35,411 nucleotides of DNA from Acidobacteriaceae bacterium (GTDB lineage: Bacteria; Acidobacteriota; Terriglobia; Terriglobales; Acidobacteriaceae), in contig PLHP01000371.1 in assembly GCA_003138955.1 (NCBI GenBank), positions 1 through 35,411 on the forward strand, in the 5' to 3' direction. Position 1 is the first letter of the stretch, and every line of letters starts with the position of its first letter. The position numbers were made by a program, and so were the translations under genes. Shown here one piece after another: positions 17,466 through 27,792 of this stretch. Under the pieces are notes generated by a model. That model saw only the letters and a program-made list of their open reading frames with translations, ran no database searches and had not been told where the DNA came from.

Positions 17466-17681
17466 GACACAACTGAATAGCGGCCGACACAGCGCCAGCG
17501 CAAGGGCGCAGTACACGGCACAGAATCTGGAGGAACCAGTTTCGCCGCATCTGTTCTTTTTTTTGCCCCGGATGTAGTCCGGCATGGGACGGATGGCGGC
17601 ACACGCATGCCCCTACCAACGAACAGTCGTGCGCGTTACTTTCGCCGGATCGTTCACCGCCCTCCCCGCTAGTATCTGAAG

Positions 17682-18299
17682 TTAATTCTTCTCAAACAAT
17701 GCCTCCTCGACCAGTTCGCAAAGAATGTGTCCAGTCAAGATGTGAGCTTCTTGGATACGAGGTGTTTGATCGCTGGGAATGCAGATGCAGCAATCGACAG
17801 TGCTCGGCAAATTCCCACCGGTTCTTCCGGTCAGACCCACTGTGACTAGTCTCCTCTCGCGGGCCACGTTCACGGCTCGCAGCACGTTGGGTGAGTTTCC
17901 GCTGGTGCTGATGGCGAAAGCGATGTCATCGGGACTGCCCATCCCCTGGACTTGGCGCGCGAACACGTCGTCAAAGGAATAATCGTTGCCGATGGCGGTG
18001 AGGACGGAAGAATTGGTGGTCAGCGCCCAGCCCGAGAGGCTTGCCCGTTCCTTCAAGAACCGTCCGCTCAGTTCCGCGGCCAGGTGCTGCGCGTCCGCGG
18101 CGCTTCCGCCGTTCCCGAAGAACAGGATCTTGTTTCCGGAGCGGAGGCACTTCGTCATTGCGTCCGCTACCTTGACCACTGCGCTCAAGTACGCTGAAGA
18201 CTCCAGCAGACTCTGCATCACCGACGCGCAGTCGCGAATTCTGGCGACCGCCAGAGACTGTGCAGTATCCGCTTTCATAGAAAATCTCCCGCCCAGCAT
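17682..18299 (-). CDS. gmhA: SIS-domain D-sedoheptulose 7-phosphate isomerase-like (GmhA family)
   Basis: GNKILFFGNGGSAADAQHLAAELSGRFLKER, AFAISTSGNSPNVLRAV, GLTGRTGG, TPRIQEAHILTGHILCELVE. Confidence 0.9.
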   Translation of the reverse strand: MLGGRFSMKADTAQSLAVARIRDCASVMQSLLESSAYLSAVVKVADAMTKCLRSGNKILFFGNGGSAADAQHLAAELSGRFLKERASLSGWALTTNSSVLTAIGNDYSFDDVFARQVQGMGSPDDIAFAISTSGNSPNVLRAVNVARERRLVTVGLTGRTGGNLPSTVDCCICIPSDQTPRIQEAHILTGHILCELVEEALFEKN

Positions 18300-18372
18300 A
18301 ATTGAAAAGTCTTCATGACTCGTTGAAAGTTCATCAAGGGACGTTCACGCGCCAATGGTCGAGAGCGGACGT

Positions 18373-19362
18373 TCACGAGGTCGCAGTGGGTTGGGCCTCA
18401 TTGTCCCGCAGTGGCTCACCCGGGCCATATTCGAAATTGATCCTCTCCTGCTCGACCACCAGCGGCCGCTTCTGCACAAGGGTATGGATGGTGCCGATGT
18501 ATTCCCCAAGGATGCCCATAAACAGCATTTGCATCGACATGAAGAAAAATACGCCGATGACCAAGGGGGCGATGCCAAGGGAGAAGTGGCTCCAAAAGAC
18601 TAGTTTGTAGATCAGGTATGCCAGCGACACCAGAACCGAAACCAGCGCGCCCACAAAACCGGAAAAGGTCACCAGCCGCAGTGGCACCTTGGACAGGTTT
18701 GTGATCCCGAGCATCGCCATGTCGTAGAGCGAATAGAAATCGTTTTTGGTGATTCCGCGTTTGCGCGCTGGCTGATGGTACGCAATATCGAAATGCCGAA
18801 ACCCAGCCTCCGCGATCATGCCTCGGAAGTAGGGATAGGGATCATCGAAGCTCTTTATGACTTCCACTACCTTTCGGTCATATAGGCCAAAGCCGGTGTA
18901 GTTCTCGTAAGTTTCCACTCCGGAAAGACGGTTCACCAGCCGGTAGTATTGCTTGCGGATCCAGAACATCAGACCGCTTTCCTCGCTTGCCTTCTTGACG
19001 CAGATCACAACGGGGTAACCCTCCTCCCACTTGTGGATCATGTCAACAATCATCTCGGGAGGGTCCTGCAGGTCGGCCACAATCCCTATGACAGCATCGC
19101 CGCTGGCCTGATACAAGGCGTGCTGAGGTGACCTTATGTGGCCGAAGTTGCGCGTATTCCTGATTACCTTTACGTTCCTGTCTTTAGCAGCTATCGCCTT
19201 CAGTTCGCCCAGAGTATTGTCGGTTGAGGCATTGTCAATAAAGATGTGTTCGTACTGGTAGTTGCCCGCGGCGGCGATGGCAGCGCGCACCTGGAGGTAC
19301 ACGTCGCGCACGTTGGCTTCTTCGTTATAGCAGGGGGTGAGGACGGTAAGGGTCTTAGGCAT
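18373..19362 (-). CDS. Glycosyltransferase family 2 (DPM1/GtrB-like, C-terminal TM helices)
   Basis: TVLTPCYNEEANVRDVYLQV, HIFIDNASTDNTLGELK, DLQDPPEMIVDMIHKWEEGYPVV. Confidence 0.92.
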   Translation of the reverse strand: MPKTLTVLTPCYNEEANVRDVYLQVRAAIAAAGNYQYEHIFIDNASTDNTLGELKAIAAKDRNVKVIRNTRNFGHIRSPQHALYQASGDAVIGIVADLQDPPEMIVDMIHKWEEGYPVVICVKKASEESGLMFWIRKQYYRLVNRLSGVETYENYTGFGLYDRKVVEVIKSFDDPYPYFRGMIAEAGFRHFDIAYHQPARKRGITKNDFYSLYDMAMLGITNLSKVPLRLVTFSGFVGALVSVLVSLAYLIYKLVFWSHFSLGIAPLVIGVFFFMSMQMLFMGILGEYIGTIHTLVQKRPLVVEQERINFEYGPGEPLRDNEAQPTATS

Positions 19363-20248
19363 GGGTCGCAGCTTTCTCGTCGAATCTTAGCGCTTCCAAA
19401 TCGAGCCCTTCCTGTCGCTCATACCAGGCATAAAGGTCCCTGATCGAGTCCTCCAAATCCCAAAACCGATACTCCCCCATTTCCGCCAGCATACGCGAGT
19501 TGTCCGCCGAGTACTCGGGCCCCATCCGTTCGGCCATGACCGACACATTGGGATTGCGCCCCGAGACCCGGGCAATCACTCGTGCCAATTCAGTTAGCGC
19601 CACGGGCTGCCCGCTGCAAACGTTGTACGCCTTGTGGCGTGCGTTATTTTCGATGAACCACATCGTGATCTTGACCAGATCTTTGATATACAGGTAGTCA
19701 AACACGACATCCTGCCGCAGCAGAATCGGCAATCCTTTCAGCGCCCGGCAACAGGCGTTCGAAATGAAACGCACGGTGTAGTCCTCGTAGGCGCCGAAAA
19801 TTCCTAACAAGCGCAAGTCAACGACCCGGTCGGAGCGTTCAATATACTTGGCACAAATGTACTTCGAAAATCCGTATGCATCCCTGGGCACACGGGTATC
19901 GAAATAGTCTTCCCGCACTCGCGCCGGCACTTGAAAACGGTCATACTCTGCGCCGGAACCGAAGTGAATCATTTTTCCGAATCGTCCCTGGTTGCGCACG
20001 AGGTTAAAAAACATGCGGCAATTGCGGTCGAGCAGGTCCGGAGGAGCAGCCAGCCGCCGATTCGAGCGCGTGGTAGCGGCATGGACGATCACGTCGAAAT
20101 GGTGCGCGCTAAGGTATTCGCGCACCGCCTCCTCCTGCAGCAGATCCAGTTCGGCCGAGGAGGGCGCCAACACCTCATACGTGGAAGCAAGCTGCTCCGC
20201 CAGATTTCGCCCAATGAACCCCGACCCGCCAGTAATGAGTACGCGCAT
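19355..20248 (-). CDS. NAD-dependent epimerase/dehydratase
   Basis: MRVLITGGSGFIGRNLAEQLA; YGFSKYICAKYIE. Confidence 0.9.
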   Translation of the reverse strand: MRVLITGGSGFIGRNLAEQLASTYEVLAPSSAELDLLQEEAVREYLSAHHFDVIVHAATTRSNRRLAAPPDLLDRNCRMFFNLVRNQGRFGKMIHFGSGAEYDRFQVPARVREDYFDTRVPRDAYGFSKYICAKYIERSDRVVDLRLLGIFGAYEDYTVRFISNACCRALKGLPILLRQDVVFDYLYIKDLVKITMWFIENNARHKAYNVCSGQPVALTELARVIARVSGRNPNVSVMAERMGPEYSADNSRMLAEMGEYRFWDLEDSIRDLYAWYERQEGLDLEALRFDEKAATHA

Positions 20249-20546
20249 TATGCAGGCGTCTCGAAGTACGAATTCGTTGGCATGACCATGCAGAGTACCT
20301 GAACTGCCGGAAAACGCGCAAACCAAAGCCTCGACGTCTTGGGCGTAGGGTCGAAGCGGTTGTTCGCTAAGCTCAACTACATTTGATAGACAACATCGTA
20401 CCTAGTGCTGTTGATTATCGCCGAAATCAAGGCGAATTGTGAGGTGTCGCTCCGGAAGGCGCTCATCCAAGCATCGGCAAACTCCCCTTTCAGGGGCAGA
20501 AATCAACTGTCCATGAGCCGGCGCTCAGTAGGACGACCACTGGGAA

Positions 20547-21527
20547 TCATTTCAGACGGAATAACTTCCAACCGTCCTTTACCATACGCTTAGCCACGAA
20601 AGGCGTCAGCATGAAGCGGCGCGAACGCCACATCTCCTTCATAAATACCCTGACCCATCCCGGCTTTCCCTTGTAACGCATCAGAACGGTGACCGTCAAA
20701 TTGGCCATGAAATGATTTTTCACTCTCGCCAGACGCTCCTCGCCCTTGGAATCCCCGCGGGAGCGGAGCACAGCAAGGAAGTCCTCATGCAATTTTTCGC
20801 CCCAGGCTTGCCAGTCCTCGGCGGTCCCTTCCCGACTGGTGGCGGTTTCCGAGTGCACGGTATAGCGCATTAATGGTTCCTGCACACAAACGGCATGGTC
20901 ATATTCAAGCATGGCACGGCCCCAATTACCTGAATCGGAGAGCATCTTGTGACGCCCCGCGTCATAGCCCCCATACTTTTTAGCGTCGGCAGTTCGTATC
21001 AAGACGCCGGAGAATTGTATGCCCCGTGTGCCGATAAACAACCCTTCCATCAAGGAGACAGGCGATTCGATTGGCGGCCCACTCCTGGTCACCCATAACT
21101 GTCTGCGATTTTGATCGACGTTCATTGGGGGAGTCCACGTCAAACCTATTGAACCCGGTGGTACTCCGTCAAACCCTTCCCAGAACGGCTTGCTCAGCTT
21201 TTCAATCGCCGTTGGCTCCAAAAGATCGTCGTCGCAAAGGAGCAAAAACAGTTTCCCCCTGGCGTTTTGCAAGCACGTATTGGAGTTAGCGGCTCCCCCG
21301 ACATTTGAGCTTTGGCGAATCAAGCAAAGCCGCGGATCCTGGATGCTGTTGAGTTTTTGCCATGTGTCATCTGTCGATGCGTTATCGCAAACAACGATCT
21401 GGAGATTCTCGTATGTCTGGTTCAGGCAACTCTGCACGGCATCCAGGACATAATGGGACCTGTTCCATGTCGGAATACCGACGCTGATAAGTCCTCCGGT
21501 TGACACAGCTATACGACTCCTTGGCAC
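20547..21527 (-). CDS. Glycosyltransferase family 2
   Basis: SVGIPTWNRSHYVLDAVQSCLNQTYENLQIVVCDNASTDDTW; LLLCDDDLLEP. Confidence 0.9.
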   Translation of the reverse strand: MPRSRIAVSTGGLISVGIPTWNRSHYVLDAVQSCLNQTYENLQIVVCDNASTDDTWQKLNSIQDPRLCLIRQSSNVGGAANSNTCLQNARGKLFLLLCDDDLLEPTAIEKLSKPFWEGFDGVPPGSIGLTWTPPMNVDQNRRQLWVTRSGPPIESPVSLMEGLFIGTRGIQFSGVLIRTADAKKYGGYDAGRHKMLSDSGNWGRAMLEYDHAVCVQEPLMRYTVHSETATSREGTAEDWQAWGEKLHEDFLAVLRSRGDSKGEERLARVKNHFMANLTVTVLMRYKGKPGWVRVFMKEMWRSRRFMLTPFVAKRMVKDGWKLFRLK

Positions 21528-21778
21528 TACTGCGGGCAGAATGGCAGAGACAGTATAACAAGGCGGCAGAACGCAGCCCCCAAAGGTACAAAGGGTATAC
21601 TTTACATGAATTTTTTATGAGGTTCGCCAAGCCATCCTCGCCACCCAATCTACGGATTTTATTGGCGGCTGAATGGACTGATCAACCGCTGCGACTATCA
21701 CAGGGTGCGGGAGAGTCTGTATGGGTAGCCACCAGAAAATTCCCCAGGTGATCCGCATCGGCCAATTTCGGCGGACTA

Positions 21779-23089
21779 GTGCGAATATTAACAATAATGC
21801 TGGCTCATAAACGCAATCGCAGAATTGTCGCTTCCGCCAGCTTCGGTGGCTTCCAGCGCCTGGTGCAGGTTGCCAGCACTCTCTTGATCATGCCGCTTAC
21901 CCTCCGGGCTCTCGGCCCGGCCCGGTTTGGCGTCTGGGGAGCTGTAGCTTCCCTGGCATGGACGAGCGGACTGTTAGATCTTGGGACGGGCTCTGCGCTG
22001 GTGACTCTGGTAGCGCGCTCGCTTGCTCGCAACCGGGTGGACGAAGCGCGCACTCACCTCACGGGTGCATTGACCATTGGAAGCTGCCTGGCGTGCCTGC
22101 TGCTGGTTTTGACCTTCACCGCATCGCTCCTTGCAGGCTCGCGAGGCAATTCCACCCCTTACCTGATCGCCTTTGCCGGACTGGCTCTTAACGTTCCCTT
22201 AAGTTCCGCAAATAATGTGTGGATGGCCCTGCAAAAAGGCTATATTTCCGGCTTCTGGGACCTGGTCCAGACAGTGCTGACGACACTCGGTCTTTTCTGG
22301 GCCGCCGCATTCACCCATGATGTGCGAGTATACGTGGCAGTAGTCTACGCAGGCCTTGTGCTGGCAAATCTCGGTAGTCTCATGCATCTGCTTTTGCTGC
22401 ATCCGGAACTTCGTCCACAAGGGTTGCCCGACTCGCTGGCATCCATACGCGAAGTGGCGGGGAGCGGGATTCTGTTCTTCATCCTCAACATTACCGCCGG
22501 CCTTACCTTCATGCTCGACAATGTCCTGGCCCTGCAACTCCTCGGACCGGAAGCCTCGGCGCGCATGACCATTGCCATGAGAATCTGCATGACTGCCATC
22601 GGAATGCTGGCGGTTCTGTCGCTGCCGCTCTGGCCGGCGTTCACTGACGCTGCCCATACCGCCGACCGCCGATGGATCCGGCAAACTTTGCTGCGCGGGT
22701 CAGCACTACTGGCGAGCGCTACCGTGGCCGGATCCGCCGTTTTGATACTCTTCGGTCAGCCATTGCTGCGTCTATGGTTACACGCCGATCTGGGGATCGG
22801 CCAGCCTTTGCTTTGGGCGATCTCGGTATGGGTACTGGCTGAAGCGCTGGCACGTGTTCCAAACCTTCTACTGAACGCCTTGGCATTGGTTCGCTTCCAA
22901 ATTGTTATGACCGCAATCGGCACGCTGGTGGCTTGGACGTTAAAGCTCACCCTCGCTCCTTGGCTGGGGGTTGCAGGAATCCTCTGGGGTACTGGCGTTA
23001 GTGTCCTGCTGATTGGCATTCCAGCCGGGATCTGGCGAATTTATCGCTGGGCTGACCATTCTGCCCGGCAAGAGGCCCTGCTCACTTAG
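21779..23089 (+). CDS. Polysaccharide biosynthesis flippase (Wzx/MATE-like), GTG start
   Basis: FGGFQRLVQVASTLLIMPLTLRALGPARFGVWGAVASLAWTSGLLDLGTGSALV; about 12 hydrophobic segments. Confidence 0.88.
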   Translation: MRILTIMLAHKRNRRIVASASFGGFQRLVQVASTLLIMPLTLRALGPARFGVWGAVASLAWTSGLLDLGTGSALVTLVARSLARNRVDEARTHLTGALTIGSCLACLLLVLTFTASLLAGSRGNSTPYLIAFAGLALNVPLSSANNVWMALQKGYISGFWDLVQTVLTTLGLFWAAAFTHDVRVYVAVVYAGLVLANLGSLMHLLLLHPELRPQGLPDSLASIREVAGSGILFFILNITAGLTFMLDNVLALQLLGPEASARMTIAMRICMTAIGMLAVLSLPLWPAFTDAAHTADRRWIRQTLLRGSALLASATVAGSAVLILFGQPLLRLWLHADLGIGQPLLWAISVWVLAEALARVPNLLLNALALVRFQIVMTAIGTLVAWTLKLTLAPWLGVAGILWGTGVSVLLIGIPAGIWRIYRWADHSARQEALLT

Positions 23090-23118
23090 CGTTTTTTCTC
23101 GCAGACGCCTACCGGCAC

Positions 23119-24030
23119 TCACCTACTGGAACGTTGACAGAGTGCGCGGATGATCGTGCCGGCAATCCATCCGAGATCAACCTGCGTGGGTTGCATGCTG
23201 ATGAGGTTCAGGCGCGCAGCCTGGACGAGGCGAGCGACCGATAAGGGGCAAAACCAATTGATGTGCTCATGAACTGTCAATCCGCGTCGAGCGGGGCTGT
23301 TTCTCAATTCTGCAATCTCAGCGTCGGTGAGTTCCTGTGGTACTTCGATATAGAGATATCCGGACGGTTTCACAAAAGAGGAAACACGCTTCAACAAAGC
23401 TAGCGGCTCGGGCACGTGCTCGAGAACGTGAGCTATCTGAACGTAGGAATAGGTGGCGAGTTCAGCTTCATTGGGAATTCTGACGATGCCTTCCAAGGGA
23501 GAAATATCGGAAATCTCGAATACATATTTTCGCCCGTGGAGTTTCGGAAGAAAACGGCCATCGGAGCCGCCAAAATCCAACATCGAAAAGTCGTTCTTAC
23601 TGTCGACCTTGTCCGCGAGCCATGCAGTCAGGCCCCCTACGCGAGTATGAACCTCTTGGTCGCAGGCGCCGACATCCTTGGCTAGTGCCGCGTATGTGGG
23701 CTCGTAGCGAATGCGTTCTTCGTTGTAGGTGGAAGAACGGTAGTCAGAATAAAGTCGCCCGAGGTCGTCGTCAGGAAACGGGTGTTTTGTTTGGATAAAG
23801 GAGCAATCCAGGCAAATCTGCATCTCCACATAAGCACTCGAGCCATAGACTCTCGCGAAGAGACGCTGAGGCAAAGCGCCTAATCGGCGCGCTAACAGCC
23901 GAAGCGGATGGCGAGCCTGTGAGGTTCTGACTTCCACATTCAGGACTCGCTTGAGAAAAAAAGGAGCGACCTCTCCGATGAAGCCCAGCTCCTTCAGGTT
24001 TTGTGATCCGCAGTTCCTGCAATCCGGCAT
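23119..24030 (-). CDS. Class I SAM-dependent methyltransferase with N-terminal Cys motif
   Basis: MPDCRNCGSQNLKELGFIG; SMLDFGGSDGRFLPKL; AHVLEHVPEPLALLKRVSSFVKPSGYLYIEVP. Confidence 0.85.
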   Translation of the reverse strand: MPDCRNCGSQNLKELGFIGEVAPFFLKRVLNVEVRTSQARHPLRLLARRLGALPQRLFARVYGSSAYVEMQICLDCSFIQTKHPFPDDDLGRLYSDYRSSTYNEERIRYEPTYAALAKDVGACDQEVHTRVGGLTAWLADKVDSKNDFSMLDFGGSDGRFLPKLHGRKYVFEISDISPLEGIVRIPNEAELATYSYVQIAHVLEHVPEPLALLKRVSSFVKPSGYLYIEVPQELTDAEIAELRNSPARRGLTVHEHINWFCPLSVARLVQAARLNLISMQPTQVDLGWIAGTIIRALCQRSSR

Positions 24031-24037
24031 CAGCTCC

Positions 24038-24406
24038 TCAGCTTTTTACGCCCGGCACCGCGATCGAGGGCGTGATCTTCTGGTACCACAGCCGCAGCAG
24101 CTTGCGGCGCACCATCCAGGGTAGCGCCCACGCCTTGGCCAGAGCTTTCGGCAAAACGATCAGGGGATAGACGCAGAGCCAGTAGGGCGGATTGCGCCCG
24201 TAGAACGGCACGAGCTTCTTGTGAGGCTCTGCAATCTCGATGGCGTGTACACGGCTGACCGTGCTGTTGTGCCAGATCCAACTCGCCAAGAAGAAAAGGC
24301 ACATGGTCAGGTGATTATTGACCATCTTCCTCACTAGGGCCGAATCGCCGTTCAGCCAGCGATCCAGCGAATTCATAAAGCGCTGTTCCACAAAAATGCT
24401 TTGCAA
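24038..24406 (-). CDS. Hypothetical protein (122 aa) in the glycan cluster
   Basis: Open frame tightly spaced upstream of the methyltransferase; no family recognised. Confidence 0.55.
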   Translation of the reverse strand: MQSIFVEQRFMNSLDRWLNGDSALVRKMVNNHLTMCLFFLASWIWHNSTVSRVHAIEIAEPHKKLVPFYGRNPPYWLCVYPLIVLPKALAKAWALPWMVRRKLLRLWYQKITPSIAVPGVKS

Positions 24407-24488
24407 GTTAACTCCTTTAGAAACAAAGACCTGGCGAAAAACCCCCTAGCAAGTCCCATCCATTGCTGCGGTAGTGGGGAATCGCAGA

Positions 24489-25331
24489 CTAGACGGTAGT
24501 CCATCCCCCGTCCACTACAATACTTTGTCCTGTCACGTAAGAAGACGCTTCCGAGGCAAGAAATAGTAGAGCACCCGCAAGCTCTCCAGCCCTACCGATT
24601 CGTCCAAGGCACGTATTTGCTTTCAGTTTTTCGATGAATGGATCTCCGACTTGAACGGAATTCGGACCCGCGTCCTCAGTGTTGGAAAACGGCCCTGGAA
24701 GAATTGCATTCGCGCGTATCCCATAGCTTCCCCAGAACGAGGCTACGTAGCGAGTGAAGGCGATCATTGCAGCCTTTGAGGCTGAATACGCAGGGGGATT
24801 CAAGAAGGTTGTTCCTTCGTACAGCGTAGGGCGAGGTGCCACCACTGCATACATCGTTGCAATGTTTATAATGCTCCCACGCCCACGGTCTTTCATGCCC
24901 GTGCCAATTCTCTGCACGGTGAGAGCTGGCCAGCAGACACCGGCGGTCAGGTTTCGCATCCACACGTCCATGGTTCCTTGCTCCAAGGAGCCTGCGGGCG
25001 TATTGAATCCCGAAGACGGCGCCATTTCATGAGCGTTGTTGATGAGCACATCGACGGCATGGCGCTGCGCAATCTCATCCAAGGTTTTCGTCAATGCTTC
25101 CAGATTGTACATATCCACATAATAGCAATGCACACGGCCCGGTCCGTATTTCTCCGTCCACACTTGCTCCTGTTTCGAGAGCTTTGCTGGTCGACCGATT
25201 GCAACCAGGTCAGCACCATTCGCGAGCAGGGTTTCGGCAAAGGTTCGTCCGAGGAATCCCGAAGCGCCCGTCAACAACGCAACCTTGCCCTGGAGTGAAA
25301 ACAGCGACGATCGGTCCAAAGCTACCAACAC
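24489..25331 (-). CDS. SDR family oxidoreductase
   Basis: VALLTGASGFLGRTFAE; YSASKAAMIAFTRYVA; YVTGQSIVVDGGWT. GTG start suggested at 25331. Confidence 0.9.
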   Translation of the reverse strand: MLVALDRSSLFSLQGKVALLTGASGFLGRTFAETLLANGADLVAIGRPAKLSKQEQVWTEKYGPGRVHCYYVDMYNLEALTKTLDEIAQRHAVDVLINNAHEMAPSSGFNTPAGSLEQGTMDVWMRNLTAGVCWPALTVQRIGTGMKDRGRGSIINIATMYAVVAPRPTLYEGTTFLNPPAYSASKAAMIAFTRYVASFWGSYGIRANAILPGPFSNTEDAGPNSVQVGDPFIEKLKANTCLGRIGRAGELAGALLFLASEASSYVTGQSIVVDGGWTTV

Positions 25332-26188
25332 GTTCTTCCTCCATCCACGACGAGATTTGCCCCAGTCATGTAGGAAGACGCATCGGAGCAAAGAAACAAA
25401 ATCGAGCCCTGATATTCATCGGCATGGGCCATACGAGCCAATGGAATCCGTTGATGAAGTTCTGCCAGAAACGCCTCGGGTTGGTTATTGAAAACGCCGC
25501 CCGGCGAAACGGCATTTACCCGGACGCCCGAGGTAGCCCAGTAAGTTGCCAGATAGCGAGTTAGGCCAATTAGTCCCGTCTTTACCACTGAGTAAGTAAC
25601 AGGCTTGACGGGTTGCTGATCCTCGGGAACGCCCTGCTGACGATACAACCGCTGATCAGGAGCGATCACAGCGAGGTCAGAAGCAATGTTGAGAATGACC
25701 CCTTTGCCTCGCTTGGCCATCTCTGAGCCAAATACGCGGCTGCACAAGAAAGCTCCTGTGAGTCCCACGCGCAGATCATCATTCCAGATTTCGAGGGGGA
25801 AGTTCTCCAGGCGCGACCACGCCTTGGAACTGGAACCGCTGGACTCTACCTTGGGGTTATTGGCAGCGTTGTTTATGAGAATGTCGATGCGTCCGAAGCG
25901 CGCCAGCAGCGCATCTCGAACCTTCTCGACCTCTGCCAGTTGGGTAATGTCGGCGGCAAGTCCGGTGGCATCGACGCTGTACTTTTCTGCGATTGCGGCT
26001 GCAGCCACTTCCGGCTTCGCCTGGGGAAGATCAAGCAGCATGGGAGATCCTCCCGCTGCCGCTATAATCTCCGCATGCTTGGTGCCCAGCAGTCCCGCGC
26101 CTCCGGTGATGACTGCCACGCGGCCAGTGAGGTCAAACAGCGCCTGCGCCCGGTTGGTTGCTTCAGTAACTTCTAGTTTGTCCGCCAT
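25322..26188 (-). CDS. SDR family oxidoreductase
   Basis: VAVITGGAGLLGTKHAE; YSVVKTGLIGLTRYLA; YMTGANLVVDGGRTCW. Confidence 0.9.
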   Translation of the reverse strand: MADKLEVTEATNRAQALFDLTGRVAVITGGAGLLGTKHAEIIAAAGGSPMLLDLPQAKPEVAAAAIAEKYSVDATGLAADITQLAEVEKVRDALLARFGRIDILINNAANNPKVESSGSSSKAWSRLENFPLEIWNDDLRVGLTGAFLCSRVFGSEMAKRGKGVILNIASDLAVIAPDQRLYRQQGVPEDQQPVKPVTYSVVKTGLIGLTRYLATYWATSGVRVNAVSPGGVFNNQPEAFLAELHQRIPLARMAHADEYQGSILFLCSDASSYMTGANLVVDGGRTCW

Positions 26189-26954
26189 CGGCCTTGAAAC
26201 ACGCTCCCGTGATAAATGTTGCGGCATCCGAACAGAGGAACACCGCAATGCCCGCGATTTCCTCGGGCGTACCAAAACGCGCAAGCGGCACACTTGAGTC
26301 AATCATTCGCATGATCTTGTTCTTGTCCTTCTCCAGGTGGCGTTCCCAGGTTCCGCCTGGGAACAAGACATTCCCCGGCGCTATGCAGTTCACGCGAACG
26401 CCTAGCTTGGCGACCTGGCCCGCGAGATTCTTTGAATAATTGATGAGCGCGGCTTTGGCTGCGCTATAAGGAAGGGGCGCCGGAGTTGCTTCCACGCCTG
26501 TGATGGACGCGATGAACAACAGCACCCCATGCTGGTTTTCCGCCAGCAGCGGGATCGCGGCCTGGGCCAAATTTACGCTTCCCCAGAAATTCAACCGGAA
26601 GAGGCGCTCCCACTCTTCGCTCTCCAGGTGCCAACCAGTTTTGCAGCTTCCCGAGCCCACGTTAGCCACCACGACATCGAGGCGACGCCACAGTCCGTGT
26701 GCTCTGCGCAGAGCCTGCTCGATCATGTTTGAGTCAGTAAGATCACCACCGAAAGAGATGACGCATTCTTTTCCGAACTCGGCTTCGAATTCTGCTAGAG
26801 TCTTGGACAACGGCGCCTCGCTTCGACCGGTGATACAGACGCGCCAGCCTTCGCGCAAAAAGGTCGCGGCAATTGCTTTGCCAATGCCACGTGAGGAGCC
26901 AGCAACCAACGCAACGCGATTTTGCAGGGAGAGATTCACGGTCAATTGTGCCAA
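26163..26954 (-). CDS. SDR family oxidoreductase
   Basis: VALVAGSSRGIGKAIA; YSAAKAALINYSKNLA; FITGACFKADGGQ. Confidence 0.92.
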   Translation of the reverse strand: MAQLTVNLSLQNRVALVAGSSRGIGKAIAATFLREGWRVCITGRSEAPLSKTLAEFEAEFGKECVISFGGDLTDSNMIEQALRRAHGLWRRLDVVVANVGSGSCKTGWHLESEEWERLFRLNFWGSVNLAQAAIPLLAENQHGVLLFIASITGVEATPAPLPYSAAKAALINYSKNLAGQVAKLGVRVNCIAPGNVLFPGGTWERHLEKDKNKIMRMIDSSVPLARFGTPEEIAGIAVFLCSDAATFITGACFKADGGQTRSY

Positions 26955-27769
26955 TAGCCGCGAACAAATGCGAGGTTTTGTTTTGCCCAGGCAACTTCAT
27001 CCCCAGGAGTTCCGCGCGCGACCTGTAGAGTGAAATCCCCTCGGTAATCAATCTTTTCAAGGCAGGAGAACAGTGCCGTGAAGTCGGTATTGCCGGTTCC
27101 CAGAGGAACGGTCCCACCGTTCAACACACGGTCCTTAATGTGGACGCTGCCGATTCGGTCCCCGTAAGCTGCGAACTCGTTGGCCGGAAGATATCCCAGC
27201 GAAGCGCTATTTCCCGAGTCGTAATTCACTCTTAGTTTTGGATGGGGTATGGAGTCTAGCAGTTTAGCGAATTCCGCCGGCCTTAGCGAAGTTTCCAGAT
27301 GAATTTCGATTCCGGTCTCTTCGGCAAATGGCATCGCAGCCTTGAGAGCGTGTCGTACTGCCGCAAGGTCGTCGTTCGAACGAATGGCCGAGGCATCCAC
27401 GAAGGGAATCACGACACGGTTCACTCCGACAGCACTAGCGTTGCGGAAGATACGCGCCAGTTCTTGCAGGCGTTCTTCAAGTTCTTGTTCCCCGCATCGC
27501 AATAGAGGTTTATCCATAAAATAGTCGGCACACACCGCACGAATGCAAACTTCAGTGGATTCTATGAAGTTCTTTAGCCGTTCAATGCCGGCAGGATTGC
27601 CCAGTGGATTCACATCATGGCCGTAAAGGTCGTAAACCCACTCGATGTAATTGAAAGGAACATTAGCCGCGTGCGCAAACTCGCTCTCCCATTGATTGCG
27701 GGGGAAGCATTGAAATCGGCCATCTTCCGGTGGCACAAGTCTCCCCTCCATGATTCCCAACTTTGTCAT
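26942..27769 (-). CDS. Sugar phosphate isomerase/epimerase (xylose isomerase-like TIM barrel)
   Basis: MTKLGIMEGRLVPP; RVVIPFVDASAI; EIHLETSLRP; LRVNYDSGNSASLGY; GSVHIKDR. Confidence 0.88.
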   Translation of the reverse strand: MTKLGIMEGRLVPPEDGRFQCFPRNQWESEFAHAANVPFNYIEWVYDLYGHDVNPLGNPAGIERLKNFIESTEVCIRAVCADYFMDKPLLRCGEQELEERLQELARIFRNASAVGVNRVVIPFVDASAIRSNDDLAAVRHALKAAMPFAEETGIEIHLETSLRPAEFAKLLDSIPHPKLRVNYDSGNSASLGYLPANEFAAYGDRIGSVHIKDRVLNGGTVPLGTGNTDFTALFSCLEKIDYRGDFTLQVARGTPGDEVAWAKQNLAFVRGYWHN

Positions 27770-27792
27770 ATCCGTCCTCAGCTCTCCTTAGG

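Noticed and set aside
21500-21751. 83-aa plus-strand ORF upstream of the flippase
   Set aside because: Partly overlaps the GT2 start on the other strand and shows no family features; cannot support as coding.
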